Positions 35,857 to 43,964 of a stretch of DNA of 64,000 bases are shown piece after piece. The notes beneath the pieces were generated by a model, which saw only the letters and a list, made by a program, of their open reading frames with translations, made no database searches and had not been told where the DNA came from. A program made the translations under genes and the position numbers. Every line of letters begins with the position of its first letter. Within the stretch, counting starts at the first letter, position 1. Source of the DNA: Cycloclasticus sp. (GTDB lineage Bacteria > Pseudomonadota > Gammaproteobacteria > Methylococcales > Cycloclasticaceae); contig PADC01000002.1 of NCBI GenBank assembly GCA_002700385.1, forward strand, positions 124,001 through 188,000. The letters run 5' to 3'.

Positions 35857-38577
35857 GTGCGCTTAAAAATGCACCCAGAGCACTTGGCAGGTGATCATTG
35901 CTCCGTTAATAATGAGGGTGATTTATTTTTTAACCTTTTATATGGAACCAGAATGGTAGATCTACAAACACCTCTACGTGACAACGTTCGATTGCTTGGT
36001 CAACTGCTGGGTAATACGATTAATAGCGATTTAGGCCCCGAGTTTGTCGAAAAGATTGAGAAGATTCGTCATTTGGCAAAAGATGCTCGTCATGGTGAGG
36101 GCTATACGCAAGATCTGATCGCTGCGCTGTCCAGCCTCGAAGAGCACGAATTAGTACCGATGGCTCGAGCATTTAGCCAGTTTCTAAACCTTGCTAATCT
36201 TGCAGAAGAGCACCACCGCATTCGTCGCCGCAACAGTTTAATCGTTACAAAGCAAGATCCCGATGCATTTGACCAAGTTTTTCAATATATCCTGGCTCAG
36301 AATATTGATCCAGATACCTTGGTACAAAAGGCAGCAGAGATTCAAGTTGAGTTGGTACTCACGGCCCACCCCACTGAGGCCAACCGTCGCACTTTTATTC
36401 AGAAATATGACGCCATGGCAGAAAGCCTTGCACGTTTGGATCGTGAACTGCCTTTGAGCCATGCGTATCAAGATACTGAGGCACGGCTCCAACGGCTTAT
36501 CAGTGAAGCATGGCATACCAACGCTATTCGTAGCGAGCGTCCAACATCGGTCGATGAAGCAAAGTGGGGGTTTGCGGTTATCGAAAACTCGCTCTGGGGA
36601 GCGCTACCCGAGTTCTTGCATAATTTTGATCGTGAGCTGGAGCAGGTCACAGGTAAGCGGCTACCCTGGCATGCCGCTCCAATCCGGTTTGCTTCATGGA
36701 TGGGGGGAGACCGTGATGGCAATCCGAATGTAACGGCCAAGGTGACTGATGAGGTTTTACTGTTATCCCGTTGGGTGGCGGCCGATCTTTTGTTAAAAGA
36801 TATTACCCAATTGCGCCATGAACTCTCGATGAGCCATGCAAGCGATGAATTACAACAAAAGGTTGGCAATGCCACAGAACCTTATCGAGCGGTGTTACGT
36901 GAGATTCGCCAAAAACTTAAAAATACGCGCCACTGGGCGGAAGAGTGTCTCAGTGATGGCTGGCGCCCATTAGAAGATGGCTATCTGCTTAATAAAGAGA
37001 TACTAGAGCCCCTGTTATTGTGTGACCGCTCTCTGCGTGAATGCGGTATGGATGTAATAGCTGATGGCGGTTTGCGCAAGACTTTGCGCCGTATTGCAGC
37101 CTTTGGTCTCTCCTTGGTGCGGCTCGATATTCGTCAAAATTCAGAGCGCCATGCACAGGTGTTTGAGGAGCTGGTTGCCTATTACAAGCTAGGCAATTAC
37201 GCCGAGTGGTCGGAAGCTGAGAAACAGGCCTTCCTGTTGAGTGAGTTACAAAATCTGCGTCCTCTGATTCCAAAGAACTGGCAACCCAGTGCAGAGGTGC
37301 AAGAGGTGCTCGATACCTGTGCGGTTATTGCATATCAAAACGAAGAGGCAATGGGTAGCTATGTGATTTCAATGGCATCCAGTCCATCGGATGTCCTTGC
37401 AGTGGTCTTGCTTCTAAAAGAGATGGGGGTCAACTTTGCGATGCCTGTTGTACCGCTGTTTGAAACCCTGGATGATTTGAATAACGCAGCAACCTGTATT
37501 GCAACTTTGCTTGATATTGATTGGTATCGGGATCACATTGACGGGCATCAAGAGGTAATGATTGGTTATTCTGATTCATCAAAAGATGCCGGCACACTGG
37601 CGGCAAGTTGGGGTCAGTACCGTGCTCAAGAGACACTTACAGAGGTCTGCCACGAGCGAAATGTGCGTTTAACTTTATTTCACGGCCGTGGTGGAACAGT
37701 GGGCCGTGGTGGTGGCCCAAGCCAATCGGCTATCTTGTCACAACCGCCTGGTTCTGTGAACGGTACGTTGCGCGTTACGGAACAGGGAGAAATGATCCGC
37801 TTTAAATTTGGTATGCCAGGGCATGCAATACGCAATATGGAACTGTATGCAGGGGCTGTTTTAAGGGCCAGTTTGGTTCCCGTCCCAGCACCCAAGCCTG
37901 AATGGCGGAAACTGATCAGTGATATGGCGGCTGATGCGGAAAAAATTTACCGAGAGCTGATACAAAATACCCCTGAGTTTGTCGCCTACTTTCGCCAGGC
38001 CACACCCGAACAGGAATTAGCGAAATTGCCATTGGGCAGCCGCCCAGCCAAACGAAAAGCAGATGGGGGGGTAGAAAGCCTTCGAGCGATTCCGTGGATC
38101 TTCGCGTGGACTCAAATTCGTTTAATGCTGCCAGCATGGTTAGGTAGCGCAGCGATAACAGATGCACTGTCGGGTGAGCGTAAAGAGCTGCTCCTGCAAA
38201 TGCGCCAGGACTGGCCATTTTTTACCGCCTATATTGATATGTTAGAAATGGTGTTAGCGAAAGCAGATCCCGAGATAGCAGAGTACTACGAACAACGGCT
38301 GGTGGATGAGAAGTTGCACCCTCTTGGTGAAAGGCTGAGAAAGAGGCTACGAGATGCTCGCCAATTGCTGCTTGATTTAACAGGACATGAGGAGCTTTTG
38401 GCATCCAATGCTACAATTCGGCAATCTATTGATGTCAGAAATCCGTACATTGATCCATTGCATTATTTACAAGCAGAACTGTTATACAGAGATAGACACT
38501 GCCCCAATGAAACCGTCGAAAAGGCACTGATGGCTACGATGACAGGCATCGCAGCGGGTATGCGGAATACGGGCTAA
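35857..38577 (+). CDS. ppc: Phosphoenolpyruvate carboxylase
   Basis: This 906-aa enzyme (GTG start; ATG at 35869 is possible) makes oxaloacetate from phosphoenolpyruvate and bicarbonate. Conserved sites are present in order: VLTAHPTEANRRT (catalytic His), WMGGDRDGNPNVT, GYSDSSKDAG, and FHGRGGTVGRGGGPS. The C-terminus ends GIAAGMRNTG as expected. Length is normal (about 880-930). It is the only clearly central-metabolic gene in this mosaic block and reads away from the duplicated glycosyltransferase fragment. Confidence 0.96.
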   Translation: MRLKMHPEHLAGDHCSVNNEGDLFFNLLYGTRMVDLQTPLRDNVRLLGQLLGNTINSDLGPEFVEKIEKIRHLAKDARHGEGYTQDLIAALSSLEEHELVPMARAFSQFLNLANLAEEHHRIRRRNSLIVTKQDPDAFDQVFQYILAQNIDPDTLVQKAAEIQVELVLTAHPTEANRRTFIQKYDAMAESLARLDRELPLSHAYQDTEARLQRLISEAWHTNAIRSERPTSVDEAKWGFAVIENSLWGALPEFLHNFDRELEQVTGKRLPWHAAPIRFASWMGGDRDGNPNVTAKVTDEVLLLSRWVAADLLLKDITQLRHELSMSHASDELQQKVGNATEPYRAVLREIRQKLKNTRHWAEECLSDGWRPLEDGYLLNKEILEPLLLCDRSLRECGMDVIADGGLRKTLRRIAAFGLSLVRLDIRQNSERHAQVFEELVAYYKLGNYAEWSEAEKQAFLLSELQNLRPLIPKNWQPSAEVQEVLDTCAVIAYQNEEAMGSYVISMASSPSDVLAVVLLLKEMGVNFAMPVVPLFETLDDLNNAATCIATLLDIDWYRDHIDGHQEVMIGYSDSSKDAGTLAASWGQYRAQETLTEVCHERNVRLTLFHGRGGTVGRGGGPSQSAILSQPPGSVNGTLRVTEQGEMIRFKFGMPGHAIRNMELYAGAVLRASLVPVPAPKPEWRKLISDMAADAEKIYRELIQNTPEFVAYFRQATPEQELAKLPLGSRPAKRKADGGVESLRAIPWIFAWTQIRLMLPAWLGSAAITDALSGERKELLLQMRQDWPFFTAYIDMLEMVLAKADPEIAEYYEQRLVDEKLHPLGERLRKRLRDARQLLLDLTGHEELLASNATIRQSIDVRNPYIDPLHYLQAELLYRDRHCPNETVEKALMATMTGIAAGMRNTG

Positions 38578-38631
38578 ATTATAGCCTTGTTGTTATTTGC
38601 TCTAATGAGCCCGTTAGGGTATTTGTAAATA

Positions 38632-38658
38632 AATCAATGGGGTCTGACCCCATTGATT
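38632..38658. repeat. REP-like palindrome
   Basis: AATCAATGGGGTC and GACCCCATTGATT form a perfect 13-bp inverted repeat around one T. A degraded second copy is at 38676-38702, and another copy is at 47812-47838. The GGGGTC-N-GACCCC core is typical of proteobacterial REP-type repeats. Confidence 0.85.
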
Positions 38659-38675
38659 CACTGTTCGGGCCAAAA

Positions 38676-38702
38676 AATCAATCGAGTCTGACCCTATTGA
38701 TT
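38676..38702. repeat. Degraded second copy of the REP-like palindrome
   Basis: It has the same layout as 38632-38658, but the left arm reads AATCAATCGAGTC and the right arm GACCCTATTGATT. The two copies are 17 bases apart. Confidence 0.75.
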
Positions 38703-38783
38703 TCATTGATTTGCCTTTGATTGTACTCCTTGATGAGGCCTGCTAATGGGTGTATATAGGTCTCTAAAAGAGGGCTTGTTATC

Positions 38784-39050
38784 ATGCAAACAAAATTTTC
38801 CGAAGATGTTATTCCGCTGTTTGACCTAAAGGTTAATCCGGGTAAGGTTGTCAACCATGCAAAAGACACGCCTAGACCGGTTCTTGTTACTAGCCGAGGG
38901 CGTGGCGTTGCCGTTGTTCAAGGACTGGATGATTACGAAAACACCAAGGAGGAACTTGAGTTCGTTAAGGCTGTTGCTCAAGGATTAATGGAGATAAAGG
39001 AAGGCGAAACTTCTGGCATCAGTGATGTAAGAAAACAGTTGGGCCTCTAG
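38784..39050 (+). CDS. Antitoxin, Phd/YefM type
   Basis: This 88-aa protein has the Phd/YefM N-terminus (FDLKVNPGKVVNHAKDTPRPVLVTSRGRGVAVV). It is followed 3 bases later by a RelE/ParE toxin gene, so it is an antitoxin. An attC-like site follows the pair, suggesting that the pair was or is an integron cassette. Confidence 0.88.
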   Translation: MQTKFSEDVIPLFDLKVNPGKVVNHAKDTPRPVLVTSRGRGVAVVQGLDDYENTKEELEFVKAVAQGLMEIKEGETSGISDVRKQLGL

Positions 39051-39053
39051 CTA

Positions 39054-39347
39054 GTGAATATTTCTTTTTCCAGGTCAGCGGTTGATGACCTTAAAAGTAT
39101 TAAAGAGTATTATCAAGAGCAGAGTGTACCTCAAATTGGCCAAGACTTTGTAGTGACCATCATTGAGCATATTGAAACGCTTTCAACTCATCCGGATATT
39201 GGTAGAGTCGTACCAGAGTTTGACGACGATTCTATCCGTGAACTTATTCATTTACCATTTCGTATGGTCTATCTGCCTGAAAGTGAGTCAGTAAATATTA
39301 TTAGAGTACGGCGTAGTGAACGGCTACTTAAATTACACGATAATTGA
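39054..39347 (+). CDS. Toxin, RelE/ParE family
   Basis: This 97-aa GTG-started protein has MNISFSRSAVDDLKSIKEYY, HPDIGRVVPEF and LPFRMVYLPESESVNIIRVRRSERLL, the RelE/ParE pattern. It either cuts mRNA or poisons gyrase. It forms a pair with the preceding Phd-type gene. Confidence 0.9.
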   Translation: MNISFSRSAVDDLKSIKEYYQEQSVPQIGQDFVVTIIEHIETLSTHPDIGRVVPEFDDDSIRELIHLPFRMVYLPESESVNIIRVRRSERLLKLHDN

Positions 39348-39348
39348 G

Positions 39349-39398
39349 TATAAACAAGCGTTCAACCGGGCTCGCCTTCGGCTCGCGCGGCGTTATGC
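39349..39398 (+). repeat. Orphan attC after the Phd/RelE pair
   Basis: The left part TATAAACAAGCGTTCAACCG resembles common attC starts, with an imperfect R'' box. The right core GTTATGC (39392-39398) is intact and exactly complementary to GCATAAC at the end of the next cassette. Confidence 0.7.
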
Positions 39399-39443
39399 AT
39401 CCATAGTAACTGTATTTTAATTTGAATAGGCTGATTGTAGATT

Positions 39444-40118
39444 TTGGTAGCGCTAAAAAACTTCCCCGGAGCTAGTGGCGGAAATACACTTGATGAAACT
39501 CTTTTTGGGCTAATAGCGGACGATCTCGTAAATCAAGGCTATAGCATTCGACCAGGAGCTCTTCCTGAGGACATATCAAGTTCATTGTATGCTCACCGAC
39601 TTGAATTAAATAACAGTAAGTATACCGATGCTGGCATTGGACGTGGTGTAGATTTCCTGAGAACAGAGTTTGTGAGAACTGATGAGATTTGCTGGATCAA
39701 TGGCGAATCTGATGCAGGCAGAAAATGGGTCGAATGGAATGCTAGGTTGCAACGTTTCTTGAACAAAAAACTATTTTTAGGTTTGTTCTCATTTGAAAGT
39801 CATTTTGCTCACTATTCACCTGGCGCATATTACAAAAGACATTATGATGCATTTCGAGGTGAAGCGAATAGAGTGCTGTCAGTCATAACATACTTAAATC
39901 CAGCATGGTTGCCAACAGATGGGGGTGAGCTTGTTATCTACAATGACGACAAAGACCGTGATGGAATTAAAGTGGTGCCACTGTACGGTACTTTAGTGAT
40001 ATTTCTTAGCGAAGAGTTCCCTCATGAGGTGCTGCCCTCCTCTAGAGACCGGCATTCAGTTGCAGGCTGGTTTCGTGTTAACACCTCAATTAACAATAAG
40101 ATTGATCCGCCACGTTAA
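39444..40118 (+). CDS. 2-oxoglutarate/Fe(II) oxygenase (prolyl-hydroxylase-like), orphan cassette
   Basis: This 224-aa dioxygenase of the PHD/EGLN type has the iron ligands His-x-Asp (YKRHYDAF) and a distal His (EEFPHEVLPS). The 2-oxoglutarate arginine is in SVAGWFRV. A flavin or heme motif is not seen. Bacterial homologues hydroxylate prolines of proteins such as elongation factor Tu. It is bounded by GTTATGC (39392) and GCATAAC (40134), so it is a genuine cassette outside the main array. Confidence 0.88.
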   Translation: MVALKNFPGASGGNTLDETLFGLIADDLVNQGYSIRPGALPEDISSSLYAHRLELNNSKYTDAGIGRGVDFLRTEFVRTDEICWINGESDAGRKWVEWNARLQRFLNKKLFLGLFSFESHFAHYSPGAYYKRHYDAFRGEANRVLSVITYLNPAWLPTDGGELVIYNDDKDRDGIKVVPLYGTLVIFLSEEFPHEVLPSSRDRHSVAGWFRVNTSINNKIDPPR

Positions 40119-40133
40119 TTCGAGCGGTTGTTT

Positions 40134-40189
40134 GCATAACAAAAAAGTCAAAGTGAAGCCCATCGGCGCACTTTACTTAAGCGTTAGGT
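40134..40189 (+). repeat. Orphan attC after the 2OG oxygenase gene
   Basis: GCATAAC (40134-40140) is complementary to the GTTATGC start of the cassette. The site ends in GTTAGGT (40183-40189). Arms AAAGTG and GCC pair with GGC and CACTTT. Confidence 0.88.
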
Positions 40190-40240
40190 CTGCTACAGTC
40201 ATTCCTTTAGGAATCTGCCGCTTATTCGCGGTTGCTGTTT
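40190..40240 (+). promoter_or_regulatory. Structured leader shared with 47565-47615
   Basis: TGCTACAGTCATTCCTTTAG and CCGCTTATTCGCGG are shared in order with the gap before the small gene at 47645. ATTCC/GGAAT and CCGC/GCGG can form two hairpins. It may be a promoter or an RNA leader. Confidence 0.4.
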
Positions 40241-40265
40241 TAAAAAAAATAGGAGAATTTTGTTA

Positions 40266-40706
40266 ATGAATAAAGATATTGATAAAGGAGTTTCTTTAAT
40301 TCTTACAGCAAAAAAATGGATGTCCTTTGTTGTTCTTATTTTGATGGCAATAGTTGTCACTATCGCGATAGTGGAGCTCGGCATCATTCTTTATTTAGAT
40401 TTATTTGATCCAACAGATGATGTGCTTTTTCTTGAAATAAATGAGTTATTTAGAATCTTTGGCTTTTTTTTCATTATTCTCATTGGATTCGAGCTGATAG
40501 AAACAGTAGAAATGTATTTCAAAGATAATGTCATACATGCAGAAGTTGTTTTATTGGTAGCCGTAATAGCTGTTTCTCGGAAGGTCATTTTGCTAGATTT
40601 GGAAAAATATGATCCCTTGGCAATAATAGGCTTAGGGATTATTATCATTGCTTTAGGGGGTTGTTATTGGTTTATCAAGTTGAGCTACAGAAGTAAAAAT
40701 GTATAA
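40266..40706 (+). CDS. PsiE-like membrane protein
   Basis: This 146-aa protein has four membrane helices and the PsiE pattern: FFIILIGFELIETVEMYF, then HAEVVLLVAVIAVSRKVILLD. Ribosome site AGGAG at 40252-40256 favours the ATG at 40266 over the TTG at 40260. PsiE proteins respond to phosphate starvation in enterics; the role here is unknown. It starts right after an attC, but no attC follows it, so it looks like a cassette that lost its right end. Confidence 0.8.
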   Translation: MNKDIDKGVSLILTAKKWMSFVVLILMAIVVTIAIVELGIILYLDLFDPTDDVLFLEINELFRIFGFFFIILIGFELIETVEMYFKDNVIHAEVVLLVAVIAVSRKVILLDLEKYDPLAIIGLGIIIIALGGCYWFIKLSYRSKNV

Positions 40707-40768
40707 AACCATAATTTACGGATCGATGAGACCGGTTTATCGCGCTGCTATATGACTATACCTATGAA

Positions 40769-41377
40769 ATGATTGACTTTTTAGCGACCTTCATTGTTTT
40801 CTTCGCTGTCGTTGATCCCATTGGCACTGTTCCGGTATTTATTGCCGTTACGTCACAATGCGATAATGACGCCAAAAGGAGAATTGCGTTACTTGCAACC
40901 CTAGCGGCCGGTGCTGTGCTTTTGTTCTTCGTTGTGGCTGGCGAGATCATTTTGATCGCAATGTCGATACCACTCCCTGCGTTCCAAATCGCAGGCGGGA
41001 TCATTTTATTTCTTTTTTCACTCACCATGATCTTCGGTGAGAGCAAGCCTGATGAGGAAACAAAACTGGCACGCAGTCATAATGAAACTGCTGTATTTCC
41101 TCTTGCAGTCCCTTCCATCGCAAGCCCGGGGGCAATATTGGCTGCAGTGTTATTAACCGAGAACAATCGATTTAGCATCTGGGAGCAAGTACAAACAGTC
41201 TCCATGATGTTAGCTGTGCTATTTTTTACCTACTTACTAATGCTCGCAGCAGGCCAAGTTAATCGATTGATCGGATCTAGCGGGGCAAGTGTAGCTAGCA
41301 GAGTAATGGGCTTATTATTGGCATCAGTCGCAACATCGAACACTTTAACGGGCATTAAAGTGTATTTTGGCCTTTAA
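40769..41377 (+). CDS. MarC-family membrane protein
   Basis: This 202-aa protein with six membrane segments begins FLATFIVFFAVVDPIGTVPVF, the MarC/NAAT signature. AFPLAVPSIASPGAI-like residues follow in the middle. The family was once linked to multiple antibiotic resistance, but its function is not established. Confidence 0.88.
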   Translation: MIDFLATFIVFFAVVDPIGTVPVFIAVTSQCDNDAKRRIALLATLAAGAVLLFFVVAGEIILIAMSIPLPAFQIAGGIILFLFSLTMIFGESKPDEETKLARSHNETAVFPLAVPSIASPGAILAAVLLTENNRFSIWEQVQTVSMMLAVLFFTYLLMLAAGQVNRLIGSSGASVASRVMGLLLASVATSNTLTGIKVYFGL

Positions 41378-41846
41378 AGTTAGCCGCTCAACAAGTGCCG
41401 ACAGTCTCGGAAACTCAATATGCAATCCCCTTCAGACGCACTTAAAAAAATTCCAGAAGATTTACCTGTCCCACCTGATGACGGAAGATGCCCGCATTAG
41501 TCAGTGCTTTGATCCCTAATATCACGCTCATTTCCCTATGCCCCAAAAGTAAATTTATCTTTATGTTCCAAGCACACAAACAACTAAAGTTCAAAAGGAA
41601 GCCGTTAAACGCTTAAATCCCCCCTTACCCTTTAGTCAGTGATTCTGGTAACGAGTTATCTTCAACGCTAAACCTCCTTTTACTAGAAACAGCAGATTTA
41701 AAGCTGACAAAAAGGGGCAACCTTATTATTAAAAATGGCGTGATTAAAATACTTTTAACCTGTATTCCCACCTGATAAAAATGTCATCAAATGGTTTAAT
41801 GCAAGCAAGTCCTAAACATCTAGTTTAGGTAATGGCCCGTACCGTG
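41378..41846. other. Gene-free stretch with a peroxiredoxin remnant
   Basis: No intact gene lies here. Most of the stretch (41420-41815) is a decayed redoxin-domain gene, listed separately. The last ~30 bases lead into the glycosyltransferase pseudogene. Confidence 0.6.
41420..41815 (+). pseudogene. Decayed peroxiredoxin (redoxin-domain) gene
   Basis: Three pieces line up in order with redoxin-domain peroxiredoxins. They are KIPEDLPVPPDDG after the ATG at 41420, LVSDSGNELSSTLNLLLLET with GNLIIKNGVIK from about 41635, and PPDKNVIKWFNAS (stop 41813-41815) in another frame. The segment with the catalytic cysteine is gone. Frameshifts and stops separate the pieces, so it is inactive. Confidence 0.7.
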
Positions 41847-42750
41847 TTAATCGCCATAGATTCTTTTAACGACGCTATCAACTGAGAGATCGGCCAGGTT
41901 ATCAACTTCAATGGCTTTAAAAGAACCGCGCTGTATTTCTGCTCTGGCTGCAGATGTTTTGTTTCCAAACAGTGCCAAGCCGGCTTTTCCCAAGCATGAG
42001 GCTATATGACTTGGTCCTGTATCATTTCCCACTACAAAATCGGCTTCGTTAAGTAGTCCCTGCCATTTCAAACCAGCTGGATATTCCCCTTTTTTCAATG
42101 AGTGTATGGCCCGGCAATGTGTTGACCAAGTTGCGTTCATCAGGGCCTAAAATATTGACAACATCATAACCTTGGGTCAGCAGTGTTTCGGCCAATTTTG
42201 CATAATAAGGCCAGCGTTTTTTTGGATGTTTTGCAGAACACCCGGGGATGAGTGCAATGTATGGCTGGCTGATATTTTCACTGTTGATCAATGCAGAAAC
42301 ATCATCGGCCATCCATTTCACATTGGGTTTCTCGGCAAATACAAGGGGTATATTTGCGTTTCGTAGAATATCAATTTGCCCCTTCAACCCCGACTTTGGC
42401 TTGATTGATGTTTGTCGGCCATGCCAGCTTATCTTGTTAAATAATAGCTGTTGATAATACTGCGTTCGATTTGAGTTTTGTAAATCGATAATGCCGTGGA
42501 ACTGTTCTTGTTTTAGCTGTGTAAACAGGTGTTTATTTGCTATTAGATGCCACCAAGGTGCTCGAGAATCACAGATGATGCGATCAATATATGGACAGCG
42601 CTGCATCAAGCGCTCAAATTTTGGGTCGGTCAACAAAACCAGTTCGGCGTTAGAAAAGTGGCGCCTGAGATCTTTCAGCACGCCATCACTCTGGATAAGG
42701 TCACCCAGTGCGCCATGCTTAATAATCAACAGCTTCTTTTTCTCGTTCAT
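41847..42750 (-). pseudogene. Family 9 glycosyltransferase (heptosyltransferase-like), frameshifted
   Basis: The N-terminal frame (from 42750) runs LLIIKHGALGDLIQSDGVL to SWFEMAG and then stops. The C-terminal frame resumes with LLNEADFVVGNDTGPSHIAS and ends at 41847. One extra base near 42057 explains the break. Intact, it would be a ~300-aa GT9 enzyme adding heptose or a related sugar to the lipopolysaccharide core. Its last 173 bases are duplicated at 35668-35840. A sequencing error at this base is possible. Confidence 0.88.
41855..42027 (+). repeat. Right copy of the 173-bp direct repeat
   Basis: It lies within the 3' end of the glycosyltransferase gene; this is the parental context, since the rest of the gene is present here. 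The partner is at 35668-35840. Confidence 0.9.
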
Positions 42751-42760
42751 TCTAATAGTG

Positions 42761-43822
42761 TCAATCTAGCGCTTCTTGTTGTCGAATCGCTCGATAGTAA
42801 TCGATATAGGCCTCCACGATGACACTTTTGGTAAAACCGTTTTGAAAACGCTTAAAGCCGTTACGGCTTAAACGATTGGCTAGCTCTGGATCTTTGCGCA
42901 AACGTTCAATACCTGCGGCAATCGCTTCTACATCATCTATGGGGGCGATCAAACCATCCATATCATGCTGAACAAACTGTCTTGGGCCATCGGCATTACT
43001 GACAAGCAAAGGTGTTTGTTGTGCCCAGCTTTGTATAAAGACCGTGCCAAACCCTTCATTTCGAGAAATAAAGGCACAAATATCTGCCGCCTGCAATACC
43101 GCCGCTCTATCAGTGCGCCACCCCAGGAGTTTTACGCGTTCTGTCAGATTCAATCTGGCAATTTGTTGTTCTAACTCGGCGCGTTGTGGGCCTTCGCCCG
43201 CTATCCATACATAAATATCTGGCAGTTTTGCTGCTACATCAATCAATGTATCAAAAGCTTTATCGGGATGAAGACGGCCAAGCCCAAGTACTAATGTTGC
43301 TTTTTCTGGTGTGTCAAAATCTGCACGATGAATGGGTGTGTCTACCCATTCCACTTCTGCGAAATTTGGAATTTGTGTCAGACACGATTTAGCAATACCC
43401 CCTTGCTCTAAATACGATTGAATGTCGGGCGTTAAAGCAACAAAATATTGCATGTTACTGTAATATTTAAGTTTGTATGGTGTGCCAAATCTTGCGACCG
43501 TCAAGTAGCGTGGTATCGACATCCTCTTTGACCATTGAGGAATATGCTGACATGCACGGCTCATCCAACCTTGTACAATCTCTGGCTGGAAACGTTTGAT
43601 AATGCGACGTATTTGCCAGGCTGTATAAAAATCAAATTTACCGCCAAACGGCAACCTATGCACCTTAATATCCGCGGATTCCAGCGCATGCACCCTCACA
43701 TCATTGGGGCGCGTGACAACTTCAATGATCTGATCTGCACGGTGCATGGCAATGCTCATATCCACAAATGCCGTTTCTGCGCCACCATGCTTGCCACCCG
43801 CCATTATATGCAGAATTTTCAT
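42761..43822 (-). CDS. Family 4 glycosyltransferase
   Basis: This 353-aa GT-B enzyme begins KILHIMAGGKHGGAETAFVD. It has the nucleotide-sugar motif LVLGLGRLHPDKAFDTLIDV and the E-x7-E loop NEGFGTVFIQSWAQ. It transfers a sugar in lipopolysaccharide or capsule synthesis; the sugar is unknown. The GT9 gene lies 10 bases downstream in the same direction, so the two form an operon. Confidence 0.9.
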   Translation of the reverse strand: MKILHIMAGGKHGGAETAFVDMSIAMHRADQIIEVVTRPNDVRVHALESADIKVHRLPFGGKFDFYTAWQIRRIIKRFQPEIVQGWMSRACQHIPQWSKRMSIPRYLTVARFGTPYKLKYYSNMQYFVALTPDIQSYLEQGGIAKSCLTQIPNFAEVEWVDTPIHRADFDTPEKATLVLGLGRLHPDKAFDTLIDVAAKLPDIYVWIAGEGPQRAELEQQIARLNLTERVKLLGWRTDRAAVLQAADICAFISRNEGFGTVFIQSWAQQTPLLVSNADGPRQFVQHDMDGLIAPIDDVEAIAAGIERLRKDPELANRLSRNGFKRFQNGFTKSVIVEAYIDYYRAIRQQEALD

Positions 43823-43964
43823 TCTTTATTTTCCCAGTCTCAGAAATACATGGTTTGCTCTATCCACAAGCTACGTCCGTGCTTTTATTAACCTCTTTAA
43901 TAATGTTGAAATATTAACGTATTAAGATGACAAATTAATGTAATGATTATCTTTGGCAATTTTA

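Noticed and set aside
36468-36875. Reverse 135-codon frame inside ppc
   Set aside because: Fully antisense to conserved ppc sequence; a shadow of strong codon bias.
35857-38577. ppc as an integron cassette
   Set aside because: No complementary core boxes flank it, and its left border is the glycosyltransferase repeat.
38778-38784. GTTATCA just before the Phd-type gene as a cassette start core
   Set aside because: It overlaps the start codon and is not complementary to the box at the end of the pair.
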